NCBI GenBank assembly: GCA_963817035.1
Contig: CAWFMM010000004.1
Location: 496,001-560,000, forward strand
DNA length: 64,000 nucleotides
Origin: AC-49 sp963817035
GTDB taxonomy: Bacteria; Actinomycetota; Thermoleophilia; Solirubrobacterales; Solirubrobacteraceae
Direction of reading: 5' to 3'
A program made the position numbers and the translations under genes. This document shows positions 7,879 through 16,382 of this stretch, one piece after another. Position 1 is the stretch's first letter; each line of letters opens with the position of its first letter. The notes beneath the pieces are model-generated. The model was not told the origin of the DNA. It saw only the letters and a list, made by a program, of their open reading frames with translations, and ran no database searches.

Positions 7879-10308
7879 CTAGGCCGTGGGGGACAGCAGC
7901 AACGCGTTGGCCAGCAGCCGCGAGACGCCGTCGCTGTCCGCTCGAAATGCGGGATCGAAGCCGAACAGCACGACGTGGCCGAGCCCCAACGGCTGGTCGA
8001 TGACGGCGGGCGTCGCCGCGTAGCGCAGCCGTCCCGGCAGGTCGCCGGAGACGAAGAACGCACCGCCCGGGTAACGCGCCGCGACGCCCGCCGTGGCGCT
8101 CATGATCGGGTCGCCGACGTTGGTGACATAGAGATGGTCGCCGAGCCCCGAGGTCAGCGGGTCGCCGGCCACGAGGTCGACGCGGGCCAGCGCGCCTGGG
8201 CCGAGTGGCTGGCCGGTCGCACGGGCGTCGGTCAGCCCGGCGGCGCTTGCCAGCGTGATCCCGCGCAACCGCTCGCCGACGAACGTCCCGCCCGAGTGGA
8301 TCCACGGCACGAGCTGCGCCGCGAACGACGCGTCGGCGGTCAGCGGCGTCGGCGCATCGGGAACGACGAGCGCGGTGTCGCCGTTGCTCGTCAGCGCGCC
8401 GGCCGTGATCTGCGCGACGCTCACGACATCGAGGGCCATGCCCAGGCGTCGGGCGATGACGAACCGCGCCCACGCCGCGCTCTGGCCGCCGATCCGCGCG
8501 GGATCGGCGTTGACCGACGGGTCGTCGGCCAGGACCGCGACCCGTGGCGCACGCAACGCGACGGCGTCGGCCGGCATCGCCGGGAGCGCGCGGATCGCGA
8601 CGCCGCTGCCCGCGGCCGCAGCCTCGGCGGCGGGGAGGTCGGTGTCGTCGATCACCAGCGAGCCGTCGGCGGCGCGCGTCACCACGACCCCTTTGCGCAG
8701 CAGCGCGGCGCCGACGGCGAGGCCCGGGAGGCTCGAGCCGTCGATCGCGTACGCAGCGGCGCCCGCCGCCGCCGGCACGGGCGCCGTCAGATCGCCACTC
8801 AACGTCCTGGACGCCAGCTTCGTGTTGATCGCGCCACCCGTCAGCCCGAGGGTCAGCGGCTGCGACCACGCGCTGACGTCGTAGAAGCGGTTGACGGCTG
8901 GGAACGCATCCTGATCGAGGAGCACCTCGGCCCAGTGCTTGAGCGTCTGTTCGAGCGAGACGATCACCGTGCCTGCGGGCAGCGTCGTCGCCTGCGATGT
9001 GCGTGATCCGTATGGGGTGTATGCGGCCACGGGCAGCGGCGATCGCAGCGCGCCGAAGCGCACACCGGCCAGGGTCAGGCGGCCGAGCAGGACGCGCGTC
9101 GCCGGCCCGTCGGCCAGCGCGTACGCGTACACCGGCCGCGACGGCACGGTCGTCACCACATGGTCGCCGCGCTGGATCACCCGGTTGGGCTCGCGCTCGC
9201 CGCGGCGCCCCTGCGCCCGCGCCTGCAGCCACTCATCCGCCCAGCCGCGCAGCAGCGCCGGCTCGTGCGCCGCCGCCGCGTCCAACGCCGCATCGGCGGC
9301 GGTGAAATGCTCGGTCACCCGGCTCGGGAACGGCGCATCGCTGCCCGCTTCGAACGTCATCCCCGCCGCGCCGAACAGCAACGTCGGCGCGCTGTCGCCG
9401 AAGCCCGGATAGAAGAGGTCATACGTGGTGCTCGTCGCGTACGCGAAGCCGCGCTCGCGAAACGCGCGCCGCACCGCGGGCGAGTAGACGTCGGAGATCG
9501 CCGACAGGGCCTGGGCCGGAAGCTCGTGGTTGATCGGGTCGATGTTCGGCGGGAAGAAGAACGTCGATCCACCCTGCTCGTGCTGGTCGACGAACAGGAT
9601 CGGCGGCGACTGGGCGAGCAGCTTCAGCTTGGCCTGGGTCTCGGGCTGCGTCGCGGCGAACCAGTCGCGATTGAGGTCGAGCCCGTTGGCGTTGACGCGC
9701 GTATCTGCCGCGCGGCCGTCGGGGTTCTGGAGCGGGAACAGCGTGATGATCAACCGCGCCAGGCGCCTGGCGTTGGCGCAGTCGCGCCGGGCGGCGAGCT
9801 CGTAGAGCAGGCGCATATCGGCGTCGGCGCCCGAAGGCTCGTTGGAGTGCACGCTGCCGGCGATCCACACCAGCGCCGGGTCGCGCGCGGCGATTGCGTG
9901 GACCATTGCCGCTGAGTACGCGCCGTCGCGCAGCTGGCGCGCCCGGCCCTCGACCTGCGCGACCGGCGTGGTCGTCGCGGCGATCACCGCGTAGGGAAGT
10001 GGACGCCCCTGGACGCTCTCACCGGCCACGCCCGCAGTCACCCGGTTCGACGCCCGCGCGACCGCGTCGATGTACGCGCCGATCTGGGTATCGGTCGCCG
10101 GCTTGGCGCCGAGCAAGGCGTGGTTGACCTGCGTCCACGTCGGGATCGACGGATCGAACGAACGCTTCGCGGTGCACGTCGCAGCGAGCGCGGACGACGA
10201 GGCCCCCAGACCTCCGCAAAGCACCGCGATCAGGGCGATCAGGGACGGCCGCCGGGCTCCCGAGCGCCAGCAGTCGGGTGCGCGGCGGCGTGGAGGCCGG
10301 AGATGCAT
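7879..10308 (-). CDS. Secreted M14-family zinc carboxypeptidase-like protein
   Basis: An 809-residue exported protein. The start at 10308 gives a basic head and a clean signal peptide (RRPSLIALIAVLCGGLGASSSALA-A, cleavage near residue 42); longer in-frame starts up to 10452 add an arginine-rich leader. The M14 zinc site is visible as His154 and Glu157 (GSVHSNEPSGAD) and His243 (FVDQHEQGG), with NPDGR and NGLDLNRDW between them supplying substrate-binding residues. After about residue 400 comes a long beta-rich region with a glutamine-amidotransferase-like segment near the end (GHVVLFGFDPAFRADSDG). It probably removes C-terminal residues from extracellular peptides or cell-wall stems. TACGAT at 10338-10343 is a possible -10. 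Confidence 0.8.
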   Translation of the reverse strand: MHLRPPRRRAPDCWRSGARRPSLIALIAVLCGGLGASSSALAATCTAKRSFDPSIPTWTQVNHALLGAKPATDTQIGAYIDAVARASNRVTAGVAGESVQGRPLPYAVIAATTTPVAQVEGRARQLRDGAYSAAMVHAIAARDPALVWIAGSVHSNEPSGADADMRLLYELAARRDCANARRLARLIITLFPLQNPDGRAADTRVNANGLDLNRDWFAATQPETQAKLKLLAQSPPILFVDQHEQGGSTFFFPPNIDPINHELPAQALSAISDVYSPAVRRAFRERGFAYATSTTYDLFYPGFGDSAPTLLFGAAGMTFEAGSDAPFPSRVTEHFTAADAALDAAAAHEPALLRGWADEWLQARAQGRRGEREPNRVIQRGDHVVTTVPSRPVYAYALADGPATRVLLGRLTLAGVRFGALRSPLPVAAYTPYGSRTSQATTLPAGTVIVSLEQTLKHWAEVLLDQDAFPAVNRFYDVSAWSQPLTLGLTGGAINTKLASRTLSGDLTAPVPAAAGAAAYAIDGSSLPGLAVGAALLRKGVVVTRAADGSLVIDDTDLPAAEAAAAGSGVAIRALPAMPADAVALRAPRVAVLADDPSVNADPARIGGQSAAWARFVIARRLGMALDVVSVAQITAGALTSNGDTALVVPDAPTPLTADASFAAQLVPWIHSGGTFVGERLRGITLASAAGLTDARATGQPLGPGALARVDLVAGDPLTSGLGDHLYVTNVGDPIMSATAGVAARYPGGAFFVSGDLPGRLRYAATPAVIDQPLGLGHVVLFGFDPAFRADSDGVSRLLANALLLSPTA

Positions 10309-10455
10309 CCGCGAGCGATCGGGCACGGCAGAGGCCGATCGTAGCGACGGGCCGGGCGCTTCGGGCCGGTTCAATGAGGCGGGCTGGGCACGACGGAGGC
10401 CCTGGAGCCAGGACGCTGTCCTAGCCCGGAGCGGCCGAAATCGCAGCGTCAAGCA

Positions 10456-11016
10456 CTACAGCCCGATGATCTGCTGGCCCACCGACCGGTCGACCTCTTC
10501 GATCGTCAATGGCTTGTCGGCGGCGAAGATGAACTCCCCGGTCATGTACCGCTGGCTGGCGTCGAACGGGTTGAAGGTCGCCCCGTGCCACCTGAGGTAG
10601 TACCACTTCTCCGGGTCGACGTCCGGCAGGCCGGGCAGTGCCACCCCGGGGAACACGGCGTTCAGGATGGCTTCCTGGGCGAGCCCGCTGGGGCCGAACC
10701 CCCACGTCAGATCCTCCATCGCGCCGATCACCATGCCCCCGTCGCGCGCCTGCTCGTACATCGCCTGCGCCCCCTCGAAGCCCTCGACGCGCTGGCCGTC
10801 GACGCCCATGAACACGCCACCATGCATGCGGTAGAGGATCGGCTCGGTCGTCGAAAGCGTCTTCATGATGGCCGGCACGTCCCAGACGACCTCCGCCCAG
10901 TAATGGTCCCGCGCCTGCTCGAGCATGAACCGGTACACCGGGTCGTCGATCGTCTCGATGAAAGCGTCGATCTCGGCGAGGGTGTCGGTCGCCTTCGGAA
11001 GCACTGGCGTCGCCAT
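10456..11016 (-). CDS. NTF2/SnoaL-like protein
   Basis: A 186-residue protein starting at an ATG with a strong AGGAGGA site 5 nt upstream. An N-terminal helical segment (DAFIETIDDPVYRFMLEQARDHYWA) leads into a cone-like alpha+beta domain with MHGGVFMGVDGQRVEGFEGAQAMYEQAR and YYLRWHGATFNPFDASQRYMTGEFIF, the pattern of SnoaL-like NTF2 proteins that often transform or bind hydrophobic compounds. No signal peptide. A longer open frame upstream (to 11292) is not supported by the ribosome binding site. Function unknown; a degradative or isomerase role is possible. Confidence 0.65.
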   Translation of the reverse strand: MATPVLPKATDTLAEIDAFIETIDDPVYRFMLEQARDHYWAEVVWDVPAIMKTLSTTEPILYRMHGGVFMGVDGQRVEGFEGAQAMYEQARDGGMVIGAMEDLTWGFGPSGLAQEAILNAVFPGVALPGLPDVDPEKWYYLRWHGATFNPFDASQRYMTGEFIFAADKPLTIEEVDRSVGQQIIGL

Positions 11017-11140
11017 GGGTTCCTCCTGGTTGTCGTGATGGGTCACTACCACGGTGATCCAACGTATCGTGCGCGCTGGCCACGGAAGCGTACGCATCTG
11101 CCGTGGAACGCGATCTCTCGACCTCTGAGGTACGTCGGCC

Positions 11141-11185
11141 GCCGTCACCGGCTCCAGCCGGGGCATCGGCCTGGCGATCGCCGAC
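11141..11185 (+). pseudogene. Remnant of a short-chain dehydrogenase N-terminus
   Basis: The plus strand reads AVTGSSRGIGLAIAD, the TGxxxGIG nucleotide-binding motif that opens SDR enzymes. The reading frame has a stop about 15 codons upstream and no start between, and after the motif the SDR pattern is lost (PAFATTDKTVD). No remaining SDR body follows; the next real gene begins at 11270. This looks like the stump of a deleted gene. Chance occurrence of such a motif in GC-rich DNA cannot be ruled out. Confidence 0.45.
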
Positions 11186-11269
11186 CCGGCGTTCGCGACC
11201 ACGGATAAAACGGTGGATCCAGGTTCAATAGGCGCGGACAACGCACCGGATGGCCTATCCTGGCCGATC

Positions 11270-13012
11270 TTGTCACGCTTGACACGCACCACGGCCCTGT
11301 CGCTTCTCGCTCTGCTGATTCCGGCCGCCGGTGCTCATGCGGGCGATCCGATCATGCCCCTCGCGCAGGTCACGCCGGGGATGCACTGCCTCGGCTACTC
11401 GGTCGTGCGGGGCACGACGATCTCGCCGTTCTCGGTCGACATCATCGACGTCCTGGCCGACAACGCCGGCGAGGGTCCGCGGATCCTCTTCAGCGTCTCG
11501 GGCTCGGCCGTCGACCACACCGGCATCGGTCCCGGCTTCTCCGGCTCGCCGATCTACTGCCCCGGCGCGGGCGGCGCGATGCTCAACGCGGGCGCGATCT
11601 CCGAGGGCATCGGACAGTACGGAAACGACGTCGGCCTGGCCACGCCGATCGAGCAGATCCTCGGCGAGCCGGTCGTCCCGCCGTCGTCGGCCAAGCGCGA
11701 CGCGGCGCTGCTGCGCTCGGCTCATCCGCTCGGCGAGGCGCTCAGCATCACCGGCATCTCGACGCCGCTGGCCAACGCGATCCAGCGCGCCGGGCGTTCG
11801 GTCGGCAAGACGATCTACACCGCTCCGGCGGCGTCGCGCGACATCACGACCTTCCCGATCCAGACGCTCGTGCCCGGCGCCTCCGTCGCCGCCGGCTACT
11901 CGAGCGGAGCGATCGCCGCCGGCGCGATCGGCACCGTCGCCTACGTCGACGGCTCGTCGGTCTGGGCGTTCGGCCACCCGCTGGCGGGCGCCGGCCACCG
12001 CGACCTGTTTCTGCAGGACGCCTACGTGTACACGGTGGTCAACAACCCGATCGGCTCGACCGACAGCGCGACCTACAAGCTCGCCGCTCCGGGCCACGTC
12101 GTCGGGCGCCTCTCCGACGACGGGCTCAACGCGATCGTCGGCACGATCGGCGCACCGGTCGACTCCTTCCCGCTGAAGGTGGTGGCCAAGGACCTCGACG
12201 CCAACAGGTCGATCACGCTCGACACGCAGGTCGCCGACGAGACTGCGCTCGGCAACCCCGAGGGCCAGTCCGGACTGTCGCTCGTTGGACCCGCCGCGGT
12301 CGCCGAGGCTTCGTTCGAGATCCTCCACGGCTCGCCCGCGGTGCAGAGCGGCACGATGTGCGTCTCGATCACCGTGCGCGAGAGCCCCAAGTCACTGAAG
12401 TTCTGCAACGACTACGTGGGCGGCTCGCCCGGGGAGAACGGAATCGCCGGCTCGCCGCTCGTCGCCGACATGGCCAACGCGGTCGCCGACCTCGACGCGT
12501 TCGACCTCGCCGCGCTCCACATCGCCGCGATCACGGTGACGATCTCGCTGCGCCGCGAGCTCAACCAGGCGTTCATGCTCAAGGGCCACGCGCCACACGT
12601 CGTCCACCGCGGGCAGACGATCGCGGTGAAGCTGTCGCTGCGCCTGCCGCGCGGCGGCGCCAAGTCCAAGACGATCAAGGTCACGATCCCGCGCAGCGCG
12701 CGCACCGGCCGCCGCGACCTGATCCTCACCGGCACGCCGGCCGACGTCAGCGGTCCGGCGCCGAGCACGAGCAACATCACGCTCGACCTCGGCCTGAGCG
12801 GCGACGGCGGTGACAGCGGTGAGTTCGATCCCGGCCCGACGTCGATCGCCGCGCTGCGCGACGAGATCGAGTCGATCCACCGCATGACCGGCGTCAACGC
12901 CGCGCTGCGCAGCCACAGCACCGACCACGGCCCGATCGGCCCGCAGGTCTACGGCAGCACGAAGCTGCGCCTGACCGGGAACGTGAAGATCCCGGTCATC
13001 GTCACGAGCTAG
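11270..13012 (+). CDS. Secreted protein with SpoIVB-type S55 peptidase-like domain
   Basis: A 580-residue exported protein. The TTG at 11270 is chosen because TATCCT (11256-11261) lies 8 nt upstream in the leaderless arrangement and because it gives a compact signal peptide (LSRLTRTTALSLLALLIPAAGAHA). A GTG at 11213 is the alternative. Residues 30-200 match the S55 pattern: GYSVVRGTTISPFSVDIIDVL, the serine-bearing GIGPGFSGSPIYC (Ser91 the likely nucleophile) and VWAFGHPLAGAGHRDLFL. In Firmicutes SpoIVB triggers a sporulation checkpoint; here no sporulation genes are near. The C-terminal third is beta-rich with a lysine/arginine segment and may be a wall-binding or Ig-like region. Confidence 0.75.
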   Translation: MSRLTRTTALSLLALLIPAAGAHAGDPIMPLAQVTPGMHCLGYSVVRGTTISPFSVDIIDVLADNAGEGPRILFSVSGSAVDHTGIGPGFSGSPIYCPGAGGAMLNAGAISEGIGQYGNDVGLATPIEQILGEPVVPPSSAKRDAALLRSAHPLGEALSITGISTPLANAIQRAGRSVGKTIYTAPAASRDITTFPIQTLVPGASVAAGYSSGAIAAGAIGTVAYVDGSSVWAFGHPLAGAGHRDLFLQDAYVYTVVNNPIGSTDSATYKLAAPGHVVGRLSDDGLNAIVGTIGAPVDSFPLKVVAKDLDANRSITLDTQVADETALGNPEGQSGLSLVGPAAVAEASFEILHGSPAVQSGTMCVSITVRESPKSLKFCNDYVGGSPGENGIAGSPLVADMANAVADLDAFDLAALHIAAITVTISLRRELNQAFMLKGHAPHVVHRGQTIAVKLSLRLPRGGAKSKTIKVTIPRSARTGRRDLILTGTPADVSGPAPSTSNITLDLGLSGDGGDSGEFDPGPTSIAALRDEIESIHRMTGVNAALRSHSTDHGPIGPQVYGSTKLRLTGNVKIPVIVTS

Positions 13013-13238
13013 TTCAAGCACGTGACGACCGTGCTCGCCGGGGTTGACGATCGGCTCTTTCCGTTCGAGTTCCAGCGCCGCGTCACGCGCGGCGAGCTCG
13101 TCCAGCGACGACGGACACGCTCGTCTCTGGCCGCTCACCGGCCCCATGGTAGTGAGCCGAGATCGTGGCCAACGTGAGTGCGGGTCGTCACGCGGTCACC
13201 GGCTGACGTCCACGCTGCGATGAGTTTCGCGGCGTGCG

Positions 13239-13390
13239 ATGGTCCTAGACGTCGTGCTCGGAAGCGTCACGTTCGAGTGGTTGGAGGGCGGTCGCTTCCT
13301 CGTTCAGCGCTCCCACAACGACCGCGAGCAGTTCCCCGACGCGATCAGCGTGATCGGTGCCCCCGAGGCCGAAGCGGGCGCATTGTTTTC
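13239..13390 (+). pseudogene. Fragment of a DUF1579-like/FABP-like hypothetical protein
   Basis: The frame from 13239 reads GSVTFEWLEGGRFLVQRSHN then DREQFPDAISVIGAPEAEAG. In intact relatives of this actinobacterial family a similar WLEGGxFLxQR-PDxxxIIG segment lies near the N-terminus and is followed by an MHYFDSRG core of about 80 residues. Here the likeness stops at about 13385 and the frame runs into a shadow of the VOC gene. There is no credible start or remainder, so it is a truncated remnant. The preceding 13013-13238 holds no gene I can support. Confidence 0.55.
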
Positions 13391-13414
13391 CTCGATCCGT
13401 GGAAGCCTCGTCGT

Positions 13415-13780
13415 ATGGCTGTCATCGAACGACTTGACTTCCTCGGCGTCCCCACCCGGGATCCCGAGCGTTCCCGCGAGTTCTATCGCGGCGTCCTCGG
13501 GCTACGCCCCGACGAGCACGCCGAGTGGGAGCAGTGGGCCGGCGATACGTGTTTCGGGATCTGGGAGCCCGAGAAGCAAGGCATGCCGTTCGTCGCTCAA
13601 CAGGGCAACCCTTGGCCACTGCGCTGCGACGACGTCGCGGAGATGCGCGCGGTGCTCGAGGCCAAGGGCGTCCAGTTCTTCGGCGACACCTTCGACACCG
13701 GCGTCTGCCACATGGCGATATTTGCCGATCCCGACGGCAACCAGCTGATGCTGCACCGCCGTTACGCCCCGTACCTCTAG
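13415..13780 (+). CDS. VOC superfamily (glyoxalase/bleomycin-resistance-like) protein
   Basis: A 121-residue single-chain vicinal-oxygen-chelate protein: IERLDFLGVPTRDPERSREFYRGVLGL opens the first beta-alpha-beta-beta-beta module, and DTFDTGVCHMAIFADPDGNQLMLHRRY closes the second. Such proteins bind a divalent metal and act as lyases, dioxygenases or binding proteins. The usual first-strand metal His is replaced (IERLDFLGV), so its metal site may be incomplete. An in-frame extension upstream to 13178 is not convincing. It converges on the glutaredoxin gene and overlaps its end by 4 bp. Confidence 0.8.
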   Translation: MAVIERLDFLGVPTRDPERSREFYRGVLGLRPDEHAEWEQWAGDTCFGIWEPEKQGMPFVAQQGNPWPLRCDDVAEMRAVLEAKGVQFFGDTFDTGVCHMAIFADPDGNQLMLHRRYAPYL

Positions 13781-14175
13781 CTGCTCAGGCGGTTCTCGAT
13801 CGTGAGCGGAGCGGCGCCGGTTACCGCGACCTGCGGAGCGGGCGCGTCGGTCTCGGACGGAGCGACGCCGAGCAACTCGGCCAGCTCGCCGGTCTCATAC
13901 ATCTCCATGACGATGTCGCAGCCGCCGACGAGCTCACCGTCGACGAACAGCTGAGGGATCGTCGGCCACTGCGAGATCTCCGAGAGCTCCTGGCGGATGC
14001 GTGGATCAGGGAGGATGTCGACCGCGGCGAACGGGGCGTCGAGGTCCTGCAGGGCGGCGACGGTCCGGGCCGAGAAGCCGCACGCGGGGGCCTCGGGGTT
14101 GCCCTTCATGAAGAGGATCGTCGGGTTCTCGGCGATGGCGGTGGCGATCTGTTCGCGCAACGGGTTCGTATCCAT
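13777..14175 (-). CDS. grxD: Monothiol glutaredoxin, Grx4/GrxD family
   Basis: A 132-residue monothiol glutaredoxin. It has the CGFS-type active site (PACGFSARTVAAL, Cys near residue 32), the WPTIPQLFVDGELVGGCDIVMEM glutathione-binding segment, and a 25-residue extra tail. CGFS glutaredoxins bind a bridging [2Fe-2S] cluster with glutathione and partner with BolA proteins in iron-sulfur trafficking. The bolA-like gene lies immediately upstream on the same strand (18 bp gap), and an A-type carrier gene is divergent, so the three form an Fe-S module. Confidence 0.93.
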   Translation of the reverse strand: MDTNPLREQIATAIAENPTILFMKGNPEAPACGFSARTVAALQDLDAPFAAVDILPDPRIRQELSEISQWPTIPQLFVDGELVGGCDIVMEMYETGELAELLGVAPSETDAPAPQVAVTGAAPLTIENRLSS

Positions 14176-14193
14176 GGGGATGCTCCTGGGCGG

Positions 14194-14436
14194 TCAGGCC
14201 GGGTCGGCCGGGGTAAGTGTCTTGAGCGAGAGGGCGTGGATCGGGCCGCCGATATCGGCCTCGAAGATGTCGTAGACGAGGCGGTGCTGGGCGATGCGAC
14301 CGAGTCCCCTGAACTGCTCGGCGGCCACGATTGCCTGAAAGTGGTCGCCCGTGCCACCGTTGAGGTCGATGACTTCGGCGCGGGAGCCGGGCAGGGCGGT
14401 CTCGATTCGCTGTTTGAGTTCGTCGGGCGTCGGCAT
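14194..14436 (-). CDS. bolA: BolA family protein
   Basis: An 80-residue BolA protein: DELKQRIETALPGSRAEVIDLNG, then GDHFQAIVAAEQFRGLGRIAQHRLVYDIF with the invariant His of the class II KH-like fold, and GPIHALSLKTLTP. BolA forms a heterodimer with CGFS glutaredoxin around a [2Fe-2S] cluster; the grxD gene follows directly, supporting that pairing. TAGGCT (14454-14449 on this strand) lies 12 nt before the ATG and probably drives a very short leader. The promoter region is shared with the divergent A-type carrier gene. Confidence 0.92.
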   Translation of the reverse strand: MPTPDELKQRIETALPGSRAEVIDLNGGTGDHFQAIVAAEQFRGLGRIAQHRLVYDIFEADIGGPIHALSLKTLTPADPA

Positions 14437-14448
14437 GCGTCTCAGGAC

Positions 14449-14469
14449 AGCCTAGAGGGTCGCTACACT
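14449..14469. promoter_or_regulatory. Divergent promoter pair for the Fe-S module
   Basis: Two -10-like hexamers face outward in the 43-bp gap: TAGGCT (minus strand, 14454-14449) for bolA-grxD and TACACT (plus strand, 14464-14469) for the A-type carrier. The transcripts would start at or within a few bases of the start codons. Confidence 0.55.
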
Positions 14470-14479
14470 TGGTAAAGCG

Positions 14480-14866
14480 ATGAGCACAACAGAAGTCACT
14501 TACAACGCCAAGGGAGTCACCTTCACGCCCAAGGGCGCCGAGAAGGTTCAGGAGTTCCTGGCCTCCCAGAGCGCCGACTCAGACACCGCCGGCCTGCGGG
14601 TCGGCGTGCGCGGTGGAGGCTGTTCGGGATTCCAGTACCAGCTCGCGTTCGACGAGCGCCGCGACGGAGACATCGTCTTCGAGGACCAGGGCCTGAAGCT
14701 GCTGGTCGACGGCCAGAGCCTGCCGTTCGTGGACGGCTCGCAGATCGACTACGTCGAGGCGATGACCGGGGCGGGCTTCCAGGTCAACAACCCGAACGTG
14801 GTCGCGGCCTGCGGCTGTGGCTCGTCGTTCCGTGTCGCCGACGAGGAGGAAGTCTCCGCCGTCTGA
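14480..14866 (+). CDS. A-type iron-sulfur cluster carrier (HesB/IscA/ErpA family)
   Basis: A 128-residue A-type carrier. The three conserved cysteines are present as GVRGGGCSGFQYQLAFDE and, near the C-terminus, VVAACGCGSSFRV. It receives Fe-S clusters from the assembly machinery and passes them to apo-enzymes. The IVFEDQGLKLLVDGQSLPFVDGSQIDYVE core is that of ErpA/IscA. TACACT lies 10 nt before the ATG, suggesting a leaderless or near-leaderless mRNA. It is divergent from bolA-grxD. The next gene starts 2 bp after its stop but looks functionally unrelated. Confidence 0.92.
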   Translation: MSTTEVTYNAKGVTFTPKGAEKVQEFLASQSADSDTAGLRVGVRGGGCSGFQYQLAFDERRDGDIVFEDQGLKLLVDGQSLPFVDGSQIDYVEAMTGAGFQVNNPNVVAACGCGSSFRVADEEEVSAV

Positions 14867-14868
14867 CC

Positions 14869-16104
14869 GTGTGGTCCGTGCGGGCTGCCGTGGTCTTGGT
14901 CATCGCCGGGCTGGCGATGACCGGATGTGGGGGAGGCGCTTCGACGCATAGGGCTGCGCCTTCGCGTGTCGTGGCGGCGCGTCCGCTGGCACTCGGGCTA
15001 ACTGAGTTCAACCCCAACCTCGTCTGGTCGGCGGCGGCTCGGCCGGTGCTGCCGCCGGGCTTCGCGCCATGGCGCGACGTCGTCTCGTCCTTGAAGCCGC
15101 AGTACGACCGGGTCTTCGTCTTCTGGTCGCAGATCCAGCCGCTGGCGTCGCAGCCCGCGGACCTGGAGAAGCCCCAGGACGGGTGCGTCCGCGGGATCGC
15201 GCCGTGCGGCGCGTTCCGCGGCCTCCGCGAGCAGTTCGCCGCGATCCGTTCCCAGCAGCGGGTGGTCGGTGGCTGGCAGCCGGTGATCGTGATCGACGGT
15301 GTGCCCGCGTGGGCGGCTCGTGGGCCGTCCGGGTGCGAGCGCAATGCGGCCTCGTCGTCTTCGCGGCCGATCACCGATGTCGGCATCGCCGCGTACCGGG
15401 CGCTGATCGCCGAGATCCTCGCGTTGGGGCGTGCCGAGGGGATCGCGCTGCCGTTCTGGGCGCCGTGGAACGAGCCCGACCACCCGGCGTTCATCAGCCC
15501 CCAGCGCGCTCTGTGCTCGGTCTTTTCACAGGCGGTGTCGCCGCTCGTCTACGCCCAGCTCGCCCGCGCCGCCCATCGCGAGCTCGCCGCCGATCCGGAG
15601 CCGCACCGCCTCGTGCTCGGCGAGCTCGCCGGCTTCGCCCGCCCCTCGCCGTACGCCACGACCGCCGCGGAGTTCGTGTCGGCGCTACCCGACGACGTCG
15701 CCTGCGCGAGCGACATCTGGTCCGTCCACGCCTACGCCCGCCCGGTGGCGGTGCGCGGCGGCTCCGACCCAGTCGTGGCGCTGGAACAGGCCCTCGACGC
15801 GCGGCCGTGTACACGGGGAGCCCGCATCTGGGTGGACGAGACCGGCGCCGGCAACATTCACGGCAACGGAGAACCCTCTCGGATGACAGCGTGCGCGACC
15901 CTCGCCAATGACCTCGCCCGCTGGTCGGCCGACGCCCGTATCGACGCCGCCTTCCAGTACACGGTCCGCGACGACCCGTACTTCCCTGTCGGCCTGCTCG
16001 ACGCCCAGCTCACGCACGCGTGGCCCTCGCTCGGCGTCTGGTCGGCGCTCGGCGCCGGCCGCCTGCCGGTTGCCGGCGACTGCTCCTCCGGCACGGCCCA
16101 CTGA
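14869..16104 (+). CDS. Lipoprotein with GH39/GH5-like glycosidase TIM barrel
   Basis: A 411-residue exported lipoprotein: a short hydrophobic signal ends in LAMTGC (lipobox, Cys near residue 20) followed by a Gly/Ser/Ala linker. The body is a TIM barrel typical of clan GH-A: the acid/base candidate is Glu in FWAPWNEPDHPAF and the nucleophile candidate is Glu in ARIWVDETGAGN. HAYARP between them is another barrel strand. It resembles the secreted protein at 55323-56744. The substrate is unknown, probably a cell-surface or environmental polysaccharide. The GTG start comes 2 bp after the A-type carrier stop. Confidence 0.7.
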   Translation: MWSVRAAVVLVIAGLAMTGCGGGASTHRAAPSRVVAARPLALGLTEFNPNLVWSAAARPVLPPGFAPWRDVVSSLKPQYDRVFVFWSQIQPLASQPADLEKPQDGCVRGIAPCGAFRGLREQFAAIRSQQRVVGGWQPVIVIDGVPAWAARGPSGCERNAASSSSRPITDVGIAAYRALIAEILALGRAEGIALPFWAPWNEPDHPAFISPQRALCSVFSQAVSPLVYAQLARAAHRELAADPEPHRLVLGELAGFARPSPYATTAAEFVSALPDDVACASDIWSVHAYARPVAVRGGSDPVVALEQALDARPCTRGARIWVDETGAGNIHGNGEPSRMTACATLANDLARWSADARIDAAFQYTVRDDPYFPVGLLDAQLTHAWPSLGVWSALGAGRLPVAGDCSSGTAH

Positions 16105-16382
16105 GTGTCACCGGCTTGAGTCGCCGCCCAGACGCATCGCCCTCAACGCCGCAGTCCGGTGCAGCAGACTTCGCGGACTTCCGGCGGCGTGCGCGGCGCT
16201 GGTCGGCGACAGCGCGCCGACCACGGCGATCATCGACGCGAGCCACCGGGCACGGGTGCCCGACCGCAGCAACAGTGTCAACCCCGGACGAATCAGTGGT
16301 CGCGGGATCCGCGTTACCGATGAGCGAGGCCCGATGCGTATGAGACGTCATCGGCGATGAGGTGGCCAGTGCGCCCGCGCGG

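Noticed and set aside
7868..9232. A 741-codon minus-strand frame that would fuse DegV to a long N-terminal extension
   Set aside because: The added part is Arg/Ala/Gly-rich and is the shadow of the M14 peptidase gene in another frame; DegV begins at 7867 with a typical N-terminus and a -10-like element.
13022..13180. A 50-codon GTG frame after the S55 gene
   Set aside because: No ribosome binding site or TAnnnT element in place and an Arg-rich end; it does not look like a protein.
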